64,000 bases of DNA from Pantanalinema rosaneae (GCF_050753385.1 NZ_JBLZFZ010000011.1:62001-126000), one strand, 5' to 3'; shown: positions 42,359 to 51,958, counted from the stretch's first letter. Program-made: numbers and translations. The notes: generated by a model not told the origin, from the letters alone.

Positions 42359-43770
42359 CCAACTCCGTAACTTTGACGTTGCAGGAACGCCACCTTCAAG
42401 AGCTAAAAGCCCAACTTTTTCGTGACGATGGCCGAGAGCGAGCTGCTTATCTACTCTGCGGTGAAGGCTTCATCGAGTCTGATCCGTGGACTAACCTGCC
42501 TCGCCAAAAGTACCTGTCCTATGATGTGTTGCCTATTCCAGACGAGGAGATTGTTTCCCACTCGTCACAGCACATCACCTGGAAAACAGATTCCTTTGTT
42601 CGTGCCTTAAAGCTTGCTCAGACCAAAGGGATGACTGTTGCGATCGTCCACAGTCATCCTGGTGGATTAGAAGCCTTTTCTGATCAGGATGATCGCAATG
42701 AACCCGATCTGGTGCAGTTAGCTCACAACCGAAACGGAGAAAAGACGAGGCTTTTGAGCCTCGTTTTGACGTTAGAGGGGAATGTGCTTGGGCGCTGCTG
42801 GATGAATCCCAAAGAGTATGAGCCGTTGAATTTCATCTCTTCTATTGGCGATCGAATTCAGCTCCATTATCCAGGGCGCGGGGATGGGGTATCATCACCT
42901 GTCTTCCACCGACAATCACTTGCTTTCGGCAAAGCCCTGACCCAAGACTTGTCCGTGTTGCGGGTAGGTGTTGTTGGGTGTGGTGGCACGGGCAGCGCGG
43001 TAGCCATGCTGCTACCAAAACTAGGAGTTCAGCAAATTGTCCTGTTTGACAAAGATGTAGTTGAGGAAACAAACCTGAATCGGCTGCATGGTGCAACGTG
43101 GGCTGATGCTCAGGAGCAGTGCCCAAAAGTTGAAGTTGTTGCGCGATCGCTAGCAGCTTTGGGCATTGGTGTTGAGGTAAGAACCTACCAGACCTGGATA
43201 GGTGATCCAGTGTGCCGAGATGCCCTGAAATCTTGTGATGTTGTGTTTAGCTGCACGGATGATCATGCTGGTCGCTTATTCTTAAACCGTTTTGCCTACT
43301 ACTACCTCACCCCCGTCTTTGATATGGGATTAGCGATCGAGGTTTCTAACTCAGAACCTCCAGAGATACAGGCTTTAGATGGCAGAGTTACAACGCTTGT
43401 TCCCGGTTACACCTGCTTACTCTGCCGTGAAGTGATCGATCCAATCATCGCCCGTGATGAGGCACTCAAACGGGAACAGCCCGAAGAATACGAAAGGCGG
43501 AAGGCGGAAGCGTATGTCTTTGGTGAAGGCAACCCAAGTCCAGCCGTGGTTCTTTTCACAACTGATGTAGCAATCATGGCACTGGAGGAATTAGTTCACC
43601 GCATTCAAGGATTTCGCGGTGATGATGGAACCGTAGCTCAAAGAGTCAGGAAATATCACCTTCTGACTGATCGAAAACAAGGAGCGCGATCAAAGGAACA
43701 TTGCCCTGTATGCAACAACAGTGAGTGTTGGGGAAGGGGAGATATCGAGCCATTTCTTGATTTGGTATAG
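42355..43770 (+). CDS. JAB peptidase-E1 fusion of a ubiquitin-like system
   Basis: The 471-residue protein fuses an N-terminal JAB/MPN metalloprotease to a ThiF/E1 activating domain. JAB residues are the HSHPGG motif at about residue 99 plus SDQDD, which would process or remove ubiquitin-like modifiers. E1 residues are VGVVGCGGTGSAV at about 205 and the adenylation Asp/Arg region (LFDKDVVEETNLNR). GYTCLLC at about 353 and CPVCNNSEC near 450 are Cys pairs, one of which may be zinc-binding, and a catalytic Cys is not obvious. Such fusions occur in bacterial ubiquitin-like operons. Confidence 0.87.
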   Translation: MTNSVTLTLQERHLQELKAQLFRDDGRERAAYLLCGEGFIESDPWTNLPRQKYLSYDVLPIPDEEIVSHSSQHITWKTDSFVRALKLAQTKGMTVAIVHSHPGGLEAFSDQDDRNEPDLVQLAHNRNGEKTRLLSLVLTLEGNVLGRCWMNPKEYEPLNFISSIGDRIQLHYPGRGDGVSSPVFHRQSLAFGKALTQDLSVLRVGVVGCGGTGSAVAMLLPKLGVQQIVLFDKDVVEETNLNRLHGATWADAQEQCPKVEVVARSLAALGIGVEVRTYQTWIGDPVCRDALKSCDVVFSCTDDHAGRLFLNRFAYYYLTPVFDMGLAIEVSNSEPPEIQALDGRVTTLVPGYTCLLCREVIDPIIARDEALKREQPEEYERRKAEAYVFGEGNPSPAVVLFTTDVAIMALEELVHRIQGFRGDDGTVAQRVRKYHLLTDRKQGARSKEHCPVCNNSECWGRGDIEPFLDLV

Positions 43771-43774
43771 CATT

Positions 43775-44146
43775 ATGCGTGCGCATTCAATAATCCGATA
43801 TTTTCTTGTTTCACTTCGGTTAATTCCAAAGCCTGATTTTGTAAGTCGGGTAGTACCTTCTCATCCCAGCCCTGAAGAAATAGCCCTTGGTGAGATCGTA
43901 ATTGTGGGAGACAGAAAATATCGGAAATGGGCTTGTTTCCGTTGCCCAGATAACTGTGGGGAGATTGTTCTCTTATGCCTTAACACATCCCGACATCCAT
44001 CTTGGCGTGTTACTGTCGATTGGCTCAGTCGTCCAACCCTGCATCCATCAGTACAACAGCTTACTGGTTGCAAATGTCATTTTTGGGTACGAGAAGGACG
44101 GATTGATTGGTGCGAAGATTCGGGGCAAACCTCATTAAATGCCTAA
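43775..44146 (+). CDS. DUF6527-like metal-binding protein
   Basis: The 123-residue product is probably the DUF6527 protein that often ends these operons. Metal ligands look like CFRCPDNCGE near the middle and CKCHFW with a final Cys (RIDWCED). PSW and LHPSVQQL are conserved-looking turns. I start it at the ATG giving MRAHSII, four bases after the E1 stop. It may act as the operon's target-selecting or ligase component. That is inference. Confidence 0.72.
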   Translation: MRAHSIIRYFLVSLRLIPKPDFVSRVVPSHPSPEEIALGEIVIVGDRKYRKWACFRCPDNCGEIVLLCLNTSRHPSWRVTVDWLSRPTLHPSVQQLTGCKCHFWVREGRIDWCEDSGQTSLNA

Positions 44147-44205
44147 CAGAATACAAAAAAGCATTGTAAAGGCTCCTTTATTCAATTAATTAGAGCGAGG
44201 ATATT

Positions 44206-46197
44206 ATGTGGTCTGATAATGAATCTGATGTTGATCTTCTAGGTTTTGACTATCTTGTCACTGCCATCACCTCAATCATTGGTAATGAGTCTCTGTTGCC
44301 AGCCACGATTGGCGTATATGGAGACTGGGGTAGCGGCAAATCAAGCCTTTTAAGGCGCACTCAGGCTGAACTAGAAAAGGATAAGGATGTGTTAGTTCTT
44401 TCTTTTACAGGTTGGCTTTTTGAAGGATATGAAGATGCAAAAACCGCCCTCATGGGAACTATTCTAGATGAGATTATAGCCAAGCGAACACTTGGTTCAA
44501 AGGCGAAACATCTCGTGTTTGACTTACTCAATCGCATCAATGTGATGCAATTATTGGGGTCAGTTACTAAACTTGGTGTAAAAGGAACATTAGCCTATGC
44601 AACTGGTGGATTACCAGGGCTAGGTCTGAGTAGTGCAATAGATATGACGGAGGTTGCAGGGAAGCTTGTAGAAAAGGTTAAGGATATTGATGTAGATGAG
44701 GTCGAAGTTGATAAATTTATTAAGGAAGACCCTAGCCAGAATTTACGACGAGGGATTCGTGAATTTCGCAAAGACTTCGAGAAGCTATTAAATGAAACAG
44801 GAATTAAGACATTAGTCGTTATTATTGACGACCTAGATCGTTGTAATCCAGATACGATAATTGAAACGCTAGAGGCGATAAAGCTATTTCTCTTTGTGCC
44901 ACATACTGCATTTATCCTTGGAGCGGATGAACGCCTTGTAAAGTATGCTGTTCGACGACGTTTCCCCGAATTGCCAGGTGAACGCGCTGAAGTTGGACGA
45001 GACTACTTAGAGAAGTTGATTCAGTTTGATATTCGTATTCCATCCCTTGGAAGATCAGAACTTGAAACTTATATCAACTTACTCTTCTTTGAGAAAACAA
45101 ATAATCGGCATTCGCAACCTTTCAAAAAAGCCCAGGAGTATATCAGTAATGGGAACAATCATTCACTCGTGGATGTTCGATTTAACTACGGAATTGCCCA
45201 AACAATTCTTGAAGGTAGAATTCCTGACGAGCTTGCAGAGGACTTAATTATAGCCCAACGCATTGCACCAATATTAGTGGTTGGATTAAACGGTAATCCT
45301 CGGCAGTGTAAGCGTTTTCTGAACAAACTGATGATGCGTGTAGAGATGGCTAAAGCTAAGAAGGTTGATCTGAAGCAGCGTGTGCTTGCTAAGTTGATGC
45401 TTTTGGAATACTTTAGCCCACAGTTTTTCAAACAACTTGCTGATCTTCAAGCAAATCAGCAGGGAAATCCGAACGAAATATCTCTAGCCGAAAAGCATGT
45501 AAATCCTTCAAAGACTATTGAAGCTGATGATGAAGTGGTATCTGATGATGGTCATGTTTCAGATGCTTCCGAGTCAAAGACAAAGAAACCCTCTTCAGGA
45601 AAAATAAAAGTGCCAGGTAATGGAGTCACAGCAGAATTAGATCAATCTATTTCAGCATGGGTCTCTGATAATTGGATGAAAGATTGGCTGAAGAGTGAAC
45701 CCTTCTTGGCTGATGAAGACCTTCAACCTTACTTCTTCTTTTCTCGTGACACTCTTCAGGGCGTACTGAATACGGCCTTACAACGAATGACACCTCAGGC
45801 ACAGGAAATGCTCAACGGGTTATTTCAAGGAAGTGTAGCGGTGCGAAATAATACTTTGAAGAAAGCAGGTGAATTAAGCCTTGGAGATGCTGCTGCTGTA
45901 TTTCAAGCTCTTACTGAGAGAGTAAGAGAAGAGGAAGATTGGGGGGAAGAAACATCTGCTCTAAATCGTCTTCATGATTGGGTAACAAATCGTCCTGAAC
46001 TTATAAATCAATATCTTGCGTTTATTAGAGGACTTCCAGAAAGTAATTTGCCAATAGCTGTTGTTCCTCGGTTAGTGGGAATGGCTAAGAAACATGGGGT
46101 AACAGAACTTGTAAGAGAACTATTTCAGAAATGGATAAATAGTGATGGCTCTTCTCAAGTGAAAACAGCAGCAACAAATAGGATCAACAGCCTTTAG
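44206..46197 (+). CDS. qatA: QatA-like KAP-family P-loop ATPase
   Basis: The Qat anti-phage system (QatABCD) starts with a KAP-family ATPase. This 663-residue protein has Walker A YGDWGSGKSS at residues 38-47 and Walker B VVIIDDLDRCNPD near 205. A KAP-type hydrophobic insertion lies between them (VKGTLAYATGGLPGLGLSS), and an acidic linker lies near 430-470. It follows the ubiquitin-like operon on the same strand after 59 bases. qatB follows within 16 bases. Exact mechanism is not established. Confidence 0.87.
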   Translation: MWSDNESDVDLLGFDYLVTAITSIIGNESLLPATIGVYGDWGSGKSSLLRRTQAELEKDKDVLVLSFTGWLFEGYEDAKTALMGTILDEIIAKRTLGSKAKHLVFDLLNRINVMQLLGSVTKLGVKGTLAYATGGLPGLGLSSAIDMTEVAGKLVEKVKDIDVDEVEVDKFIKEDPSQNLRRGIREFRKDFEKLLNETGIKTLVVIIDDLDRCNPDTIIETLEAIKLFLFVPHTAFILGADERLVKYAVRRRFPELPGERAEVGRDYLEKLIQFDIRIPSLGRSELETYINLLFFEKTNNRHSQPFKKAQEYISNGNNHSLVDVRFNYGIAQTILEGRIPDELAEDLIIAQRIAPILVVGLNGNPRQCKRFLNKLMMRVEMAKAKKVDLKQRVLAKLMLLEYFSPQFFKQLADLQANQQGNPNEISLAEKHVNPSKTIEADDEVVSDDGHVSDASESKTKKPSSGKIKVPGNGVTAELDQSISAWVSDNWMKDWLKSEPFLADEDLQPYFFFSRDTLQGVLNTALQRMTPQAQEMLNGLFQGSVAVRNNTLKKAGELSLGDAAAVFQALTERVREEEDWGEETSALNRLHDWVTNRPELINQYLAFIRGLPESNLPIAVVPRLVGMAKKHGVTELVRELFQKWINSDGSSQVKTAATNRINSL

Positions 46198-46213
46198 AGG
46201 ACAGGAGTAAGGC

Positions 46214-47074
46214 GTGGGAACATCAAAGTCTTACGATGGGCCAAAAGATAGAACACCTTTGCTACCACCCTGGGCATTTCCAGAGGCGGATGATGGGGAG
46301 CAACCTTTACCCGCATTACCTGATGACTCTAAGCCTAACCAACCAGCAGGTGAACAACCTTCACCAGAACCATCTCAGCTATCGCCGGGTAGTAGCTGGA
46401 GAACAGCAAAGGTCAGTTTAGGGAAGGCGATATCAGGAGGGAGTGGAGTTAGGGGATCCTTTGCAGCACCTGGGCGTAAATATGTTGGTGCTTTAGGTGG
46501 TGCAAGAAATGCTGCTCGGACTTCTCGTGCAGGCAAGGCTTCTACTGCTCGATTGGGCCAATTCTTATCGAGCGTCAGCTCGCGTGGACTTAATGAAACG
46601 CTAGAACGCTTGGGATTGTCGTCTGTTATCGGCAAGGATGCTGAAACAGTTTTTGCGGCCATTTCAAACGCCCTTGCTCCGACAGGATCTTCACGAGAAG
46701 AAGCAATTGCGCGTAGTGCAGTGAACGAGGCATTAGAGCTTTTATATGAACAATTGCTTCTTGCGGATGGTGATCTTACTAAGCTTGATCAAATGGGAAC
46801 TCAAGAAGTTACCCAAGCCATTCAGGCAGCAGTTAGTAGCTATATTTTTTGCCGTTGGTTAGCGGAGTTAGAAATTGTTCTTGAGAAGAAAGCAATGTCT
46901 GCGAAGGAAGCAGTTCGTCATGAGCGAGATATGCGAGCTTATATTCGAGAGAGTGTGCAATTGGATATGCAAGGTATTGATGTATTAAATATGGATTGGA
47001 ATGGTGCAGATGGAAAACAATTTATCGACAAAATTTTTACTGATGCTTATAGCATTTTGGAGGAAGGGCAATGA
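46214..47074 (+). CDS. qatB: QatB-like protein
   Basis: The 286-residue product sits between QatA-like and QatC-like genes and has a Pro/Ser-rich N-terminal stretch (about 1-60), then a mostly helical part. This fits the poorly characterised QatB. The GTG start is used because AGGAG sits before it. The end overlaps qatC (ATGA), so translation is coupled. No catalytic motif was seen. Confidence 0.75.
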   Translation: MGTSKSYDGPKDRTPLLPPWAFPEADDGEQPLPALPDDSKPNQPAGEQPSPEPSQLSPGSSWRTAKVSLGKAISGGSGVRGSFAAPGRKYVGALGGARNAARTSRAGKASTARLGQFLSSVSSRGLNETLERLGLSSVIGKDAETVFAAISNALAPTGSSREEAIARSAVNEALELLYEQLLLADGDLTKLDQMGTQEVTQAIQAAVSSYIFCRWLAELEIVLEKKAMSAKEAVRHERDMRAYIRESVQLDMQGIDVLNMDWNGADGKQFIDKIFTDAYSILEEGQ

Positions 47075-48390
47075 GCTGGCACCTTATTGTAAAAATCGGA
47101 ACTGCCGATACCTATAGTCCAGTAATTTCTTCAAATGAACCAAGACTAAGTGTCTCAATTAATGTCCCTGGTGATCCTTTTGCAATCAAAAATAACCTAT
47201 TCAAAGAAACTTCAGGAAGAACACTATTAAATCCCTCTTCTCTAGCAATCGATCTGCTCAATTTAGCCCTTGGTGTTTACACTGCTGACTTAAAGATTGC
47301 CCGTAATCTAAGTAAGGATCGATGGACTCGTGATCTGGTGATTCACCTACCAGTTGTCAACTTAGAGATCTGGCTGACTAACCGTGAACTAGTCCAGAAT
47401 ATGCTGAGTTTTTTGACTGGTGATCGCTGGAAGATTCAATTTAGGCAACACGAGTGTGATGAGAAGTGGTATATAGCTGATTCAGACGCTCCTAAGCTTG
47501 ATACTGTTTGCCTCTTCTCTGGTGGACTTGATTCACTAGTTGGAGCGATTGACATTTTAGAAGAAGGGAAGAATGTTGCTCTTATCAGTCATCATGGAGC
47601 TGGTATGACGCAATCATTTCAGCAAAAAGTTTTGCGTGGATTAGAGGCAGAATACGGCAATTTCATCACATCTTATAGTTTCTATGTTCAGCCACCAAAG
47701 AGACGAACTGGCCCAGGTGAACCATCAATGCGTTCACGCTCAATTCTCTTTCTTGCAATGGGTACGTTTGTTGCGAGCCTCTTTTCTGAAGCTGTACCTC
47801 TTGTGGTAGCTGAGAATGGTTTGATTTCTCTTAATGTGTGCCTTACCAGTGCGCGTTTAGGTAGTTTAAGTACTCGGACAACTCATCCTCATTTCATTTC
47901 TCTTTATCAAGAATTGCTTGACTCCATTGGACTAAAGAATCCCGTTGAACTGCCATATCAGTTTCAAACTAAAGGGGAAATGTTTAAGCAAGTTGCAAAC
48001 TATGATCTGCTGAGTAAATTAGTAGATATAACTATGTCTTGCTCACATCCTGAAAGTGGACGTTATCTTGGAAAAGCTCCAGGAAACCACTGCGGGTATT
48101 GTGTTCCTTGTATCATTCGTCGTGCCTCTTTAGCGGCTGTTGGGCTAGATAAGGGAATTTATAATATTGATATTCTCAAGAATGAACCTTCCTATGAAAA
48201 TGACCGAGGGAGAGACTACCGAGCTTTTCAGATGGCTGTTGAACGTTACAGAACATCCGGCTCAAAAGTATCACCCTTTGATGTGTTAAAATCGGGACCT
48301 CTTCCACCAGAATCTATTAAGGAATACATGGAAATGTATTCGCGAGGCATGGATGAGGTACTTCAATTCCTCGAAAACACTCTCATCTAG
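47071..48390 (+). CDS. qatC: QatC-like QueC-family protein
   Basis: The 439-residue protein has a QueC-type PP-loop at about residue 150 (LFSGGLDSLVGAI) and a zinc-binding NHCGYCVPCIIRR near 347. QueC makes preQ0 for queuosine and 7-deazaguanine modifications. The Qat version is part of phage defence. Its gene overlaps qatB by four bases and ends two bases before the convergent TatD-like gene. Confidence 0.9.
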   Translation: MSWHLIVKIGTADTYSPVISSNEPRLSVSINVPGDPFAIKNNLFKETSGRTLLNPSSLAIDLLNLALGVYTADLKIARNLSKDRWTRDLVIHLPVVNLEIWLTNRELVQNMLSFLTGDRWKIQFRQHECDEKWYIADSDAPKLDTVCLFSGGLDSLVGAIDILEEGKNVALISHHGAGMTQSFQQKVLRGLEAEYGNFITSYSFYVQPPKRRTGPGEPSMRSRSILFLAMGTFVASLFSEAVPLVVAENGLISLNVCLTSARLGSLSTRTTHPHFISLYQELLDSIGLKNPVELPYQFQTKGEMFKQVANYDLLSKLVDITMSCSHPESGRYLGKAPGNHCGYCVPCIIRRASLAAVGLDKGIYNIDILKNEPSYENDRGRDYRAFQMAVERYRTSGSKVSPFDVLKSGPLPPESIKEYMEMYSRGMDEVLQFLENTLI

Positions 48391-48392
48391 TT

Positions 48393-49154
48393 TTATACAT
48401 TGGGCATTCTACTAAGCAGAGCCTTCAGATTATTTCTGATAATCAAAGCGGCTGAATCTACATCAGTTGTCCATAAAGGTGCAAGTTTCTCTACAACTTT
48501 TTTAATGTCTTTCGGGTACATTAAAGACTTTCCTACCTTAATAAAAGGTCCGTCTGATTCTGTCAGAATTCTGTCTTGAGGTAGTCGCTCGATCAACTTG
48601 ATTTTCTGGGGAGAGGTAAGCATCTTGATATTGACTGAAAAGTAACAACCAGCCTCAACAGCTACTAATGCTTCTTTGATGGTGCCTGTAAACCAATGAA
48701 GAACGGTACCTCCTTTACTAGAAGGAAAATGGTTGCCAATCAGATCAATAACCTCACGGGATGCGCGACGGCTGTGAACAGTTAAAATTTTCCCCCCTGA
48801 TTGAGCACAGAGATTGAGGATTGTACGAAATACTTGCCGTTGAGTTTCTAAGGTATTTGCATACTCTGGGGCACCATCAAGTCCAACTTCACCAACATAT
48901 CTTGTATCCGGCAAATATTTCTCAAAAAGATTTAATTCATTAGCATATGCATGTGCTAGCTGGGGATGTAATCCTAGAGCAACTCTTACATGCTGACAAT
49001 CTTTAGCAAATAGTTGGTTTTGTGCCCATACTCTTGGAGCATTGGTTACTGTAAGAGTTTTGATACCAAGATTTTCACACTCTCTTAGTATTTCCAAATG
49101 ATTTGGAAACAGGTCGAGATGGCAATGAAAATCAACTAGTTTAGTAGTTTCCAA
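48393..49154 (-). CDS. qatD: QatD-like TatD-family metal-dependent hydrolase
   Basis: TatD proteins are TIM-barrel metal-dependent DNases. The 253-residue product has the expected ligands: DFHCHLD near the N terminus, GEVGLDG, TVHSRRAS, LHWFTG and TESDGPF. In described Qat operons this gene follows qatC on the same strand. Here it is convergent with qatC (two-base gap) and instead directly follows the YhcG-type gene. A recent inversion or an unrelated acquisition of the TatD gene would both explain this. Confidence 0.85.
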   Translation of the reverse strand: METTKLVDFHCHLDLFPNHLEILRECENLGIKTLTVTNAPRVWAQNQLFAKDCQHVRVALGLHPQLAHAYANELNLFEKYLPDTRYVGEVGLDGAPEYANTLETQRQVFRTILNLCAQSGGKILTVHSRRASREVIDLIGNHFPSSKGGTVLHWFTGTIKEALVAVEAGCYFSVNIKMLTSPQKIKLIERLPQDRILTESDGPFIKVGKSLMYPKDIKKVVEKLAPLWTTDVDSAALIIRNNLKALLSRMPNV

Positions 49155-49156
49155 AA

Positions 49157-50227
49157 TTACTCTTCCTCTTCACTCTCTGTGTTGCCTTCAACATTCTCCA
49201 CCGCAGAAGCGAGTTCCATTTCTAGCTGCTCAACTGTAGGGAGATTGTTTTGTAACTGAGGAGGGAGTTGCGATTGAAGCTGATAGGTTGAAACGCCGAT
49301 CGGCTGCTGGCTTCCCTGAAGTGCAAATTCCACAGTTGTCTTATCTTTTGACTTGCACAGAATAATACCGATGGTGGGATCATCGCGATCGCGTCGAAGT
49401 AGGTTATCTACAGCCGCTACGTAGAAGCTCATCTGTCCTGAGTGCTGTGGCTCAAACTCACCCATCTTAAGGTCAATGACGATGTAGCAATGCAGATGAA
49501 CATGGTAGAACAAGAGGTCGAGACGATATTCCTTACCACTGACTACTAGTGGGTATTGACTACCTAGGAATGCGAAGCCCAACCCCAACTCCATTAAGAA
49601 GTCACGGATATGATGAATTAGAGCACTTTCTAGTTCCCGTTCCTGTGCATTTTCAGTCAACATCAGGAAATCGAAGTTATACGGATCCTTAATGAGCTGC
49701 TGAGCTAGGTCAGACTGTGGAACAGGGAGCGATCGCGCAAAGTTGGTAATCGCGCCTCCTTGACGATCAAAAAGATTGGTTTCAATCTGCATCACCAAGA
49801 TGTCCCGACTCCAGCCATTTTCAATGGCTTTTTGGGCATACCAGAAGCGAGCTTCTCGTTCTTTCAGCTTTGTGAAGAGGACAATATTGTGTCGCCAAGG
49901 TAATTGGTCAACGCTGCGTTGACTAATCTCTTCCTCACTGTATGCCTCAGCAAAGCTTCGCATGTATTTCAGGTTGGTTTGAGAAAACCCAGCCATATCA
50001 GAGAATTCCCGCTTGAGGTCTTTAGCCAGACGCTCAATCACCTTGCCGCCCCAACCTTGTTCTTGCTGCCGGATCAGAATCTCGTGACCAATTTGCCAAT
50101 AGAGTCGAATTAGTTCCTGGTTAATGGCTAGAGATGCCTTAACTTGAGCTGATCGGATACGTTGCTTTAGCCCATTCAGAAAATCGGCGTAATTGCTGTC
50201 AGAAAATAGGGATGTCTGGTTTGGCAT
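49157..50227 (-). CDS. yhcG: YhcG-type PD-(D/E)XK nuclease (DUF1016)
   Basis: The 356-residue protein has the DUF1016 N-terminal part (INQELIRLYWQIGHEILIRQ, FSDMAGFSQTNLKYMRSFAE) and a C-terminal nuclease. The metal residues are in DLLFYH and IDLKMGEF, with Gln in SFYVAAVD following. YhcG proteins are often found in mobile islands and restriction loci. The gene lies two bases before the TatD-like gene, so they probably share a transcript. The acidic tail (NTESEEEE) is typical. Confidence 0.9.
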   Translation of the reverse strand: MPNQTSLFSDSNYADFLNGLKQRIRSAQVKASLAINQELIRLYWQIGHEILIRQQEQGWGGKVIERLAKDLKREFSDMAGFSQTNLKYMRSFAEAYSEEEISQRSVDQLPWRHNIVLFTKLKEREARFWYAQKAIENGWSRDILVMQIETNLFDRQGGAITNFARSLPVPQSDLAQQLIKDPYNFDFLMLTENAQERELESALIHHIRDFLMELGLGFAFLGSQYPLVVSGKEYRLDLLFYHVHLHCYIVIDLKMGEFEPQHSGQMSFYVAAVDNLLRRDRDDPTIGIILCKSKDKTTVEFALQGSQQPIGVSTYQLQSQLPPQLQNNLPTVEQLEMELASAVENVEGNTESEEEE

Positions 50228-50295
50228 GATGATGACTATAGCAGCATGGCGATCAGGAGACTATCAGGTAGTGCCCTTGAAATGGAGTGCGGGAA

Positions 50296-50616
50296 TTAAG
50301 GCCACCACGGATCTCGAAGCCATGCCTGAAAAGCGTTTCGATGGGTATCATCCCACACCGAGAAGGCTTCAATAAAATCAAATGGTCCACATTTCCAAGG
50401 ACAGTTCTTCATTGTGGTGTGTCCCCATACGGAAAGCACAAATTGAGCAGTACAGCGTTCCCCGTGGGAGATGGCAGTAGTTGCCCATGCATCAAGTTTG
50501 TGCTGATTCCAAGGAGATGCTCCTGGAGCATTTTGCAGAGACGGAAAACTCAATGCCAACTTGCTCATTTTTGTGAGCTTGATTTTTTCGGGGATGATAT
50601 CGGGTGTCGTAATCAT
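50296..50616 (-). CDS. Small hypothetical protein, island-type
   Basis: The 106-residue product is rich in Trp (about seven) and contains paired Cys (NCPWKC) and the C-terminal FQAWLRDPWWP. It has a coding-type composition and is probably a real gene of the island. The family was not recognised. A plus-strand ORF in the same span is a shadow. Confidence 0.5.
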   Translation of the reverse strand: MITTPDIIPEKIKLTKMSKLALSFPSLQNAPGASPWNQHKLDAWATTAISHGERCTAQFVLSVWGHTTMKNCPWKCGPFDFIEAFSVWDDTHRNAFQAWLRDPWWP

Positions 50617-50833
50617 GCATTTTTCCTGGCACTGCTAAGCAAAATTCAAGAGACACAGCGACAACTATATCAATGGTCGTGGTGAGTGCAAGATAACGAC
50701 GATAATCAGTCAGATCCTTAGTGAGGGAAGCACCCCAACCAATTAATAAAAGCCTAAATAAATCCCCTATCCTCTGAGTTTTTATCTTACATAACTCCTC
50801 TTTATGTCATATAGTGCAGAAGCAAAAAACTAA

Positions 50834-50845
50834 GCCGATTTCGGC
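50834..50845. terminator. Short hairpin with flanking A- and T-rich runs
   Basis: GCCGA and TCGGC pair around TT, with AAAAAAC upstream and GTTTCTTT downstream. It lies 16 bases before the integrase start. It could end a transcript in either direction or attenuate the integrase. Confidence 0.45.
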
Positions 50846-50860
50846 GTTTCTTTGTATGTC

Positions 50861-51844
50861 ATGAGCCTTATTGGAATATCACAAAAAGGTTTAACCACAC
50901 CTTCACCTACTCAAGGCTCAGGTCTTTCATTACCAGTTCTAATTACAAATGCTGGGCAAGAAACTGCTCGTCGTTTTGTAGAGTTTTTCATTGTTAGTAT
51001 CCGCAATCAAAATACCAGAGAAGCTTATGCTCGTGCTATCAAGCAGTTCCTTGATTGGTGTAACGAATACGGCTTAGAGTTCTCTGACATCAACTCACTG
51101 GTGATCGCCGCTTACATTGAGCGTCACCCTGGTTCAGCCCCAACGATTAACCAGCATCTCGCAGCGATTCGCATCATGTTCAGATGGATGGTGACAGGTG
51201 GGATTCTCAAGGAAAGTCCAGCGACAGAGGTGAAGGGACCGAAGTATCGAATCAAGCAAGGAAAAACCCCAGTGCTCACTGACGATGAAATGCGGGAGCT
51301 ACTCGACTCCATCGATGTATCCCACATCGTTGGGCTACGCGATCGGGCGCTGATCGCTACCATGTTTTTTAGCTTTGCCCGGATCGGTGCCGTGTTGGGG
51401 ATGCAGGTAGAAGATTACTTTCAAAAGGGCAAACGATATTGGCTTCGACTTCATGAGAAAGGCGGTAAGTACCATGAGGTGCCAACCCACCACAAAGCTG
51501 AAGAGTATCTCGATCAGTACCTAGACGAAGCTGATCTCTGGAATGAGAAAGGTACTCCCCTCTTCCGCACAACGATTGGGAAAACACGAAAGCTTACTGA
51601 GCGGGGACTTCAGCGACAGGAAGCCTGGGCAATGATTAAACGACGAGCACTGGCAGCGGGAGTCAACACTGATGCCTGCAATCACACTTTCCGAGCTTCA
51701 GGAATCACGAATTACCTGAGGAATGGCGGCAGCAGGGACAACGCTCAGAAAATTGCAGCGCATGAAAATAGCAAAACTACGGCGCTGTATGACCGAAGGG
51801 AGGATACGATTAGCTTGGATGAAATAGAGAGGATACGACTATAG
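50861..51844 (+). CDS. Tyrosine recombinase (integrase) of the island
   Basis: The 327-residue protein has the tyrosine-recombinase residues: Arg in FARIGAVLGM, His/Arg in HTFRASG, His in AAHENSKTT and Tyr in ALYDRRED. The N-terminal SAM-like part spans about residues 30-110. The start is placed at the ATG (MSLIGIS), since the upstream TTG adds only three residues. It lies about 5.4 kb from the tRNA-Val fragment at 57212-57258, which is a plausible attachment site for such an enzyme. Whether it is the recombinase that made that junction is not shown. Confidence 0.9.
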   Translation: MSLIGISQKGLTTPSPTQGSGLSLPVLITNAGQETARRFVEFFIVSIRNQNTREAYARAIKQFLDWCNEYGLEFSDINSLVIAAYIERHPGSAPTINQHLAAIRIMFRWMVTGGILKESPATEVKGPKYRIKQGKTPVLTDDEMRELLDSIDVSHIVGLRDRALIATMFFSFARIGAVLGMQVEDYFQKGKRYWLRLHEKGGKYHEVPTHHKAEEYLDQYLDEADLWNEKGTPLFRTTIGKTRKLTERGLQRQEAWAMIKRRALAAGVNTDACNHTFRASGITNYLRNGGSRDNAQKIAAHENSKTTALYDRREDTISLDEIERIRL

Positions 51845-51958
51845 AAATTTTGGTTAGAGGTGATAATATCTATGCTTTTTAGAGCTTATAAAAATCAAGC
51901 ATTAATCATCACTTTTCTGATTTGAATAGCAGGAATAAGACTTTTTGAAATCAAAAAT

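Noticed and set aside
41516..43770. Cap2/Cap3 accessory genes of the CBASS locus
   Set aside because: They are 15 kb away and next to a double ubiquitin-like gene and a DUF6527-like gene, and the E1 is fused to the JAB domain. This is a separate operon.
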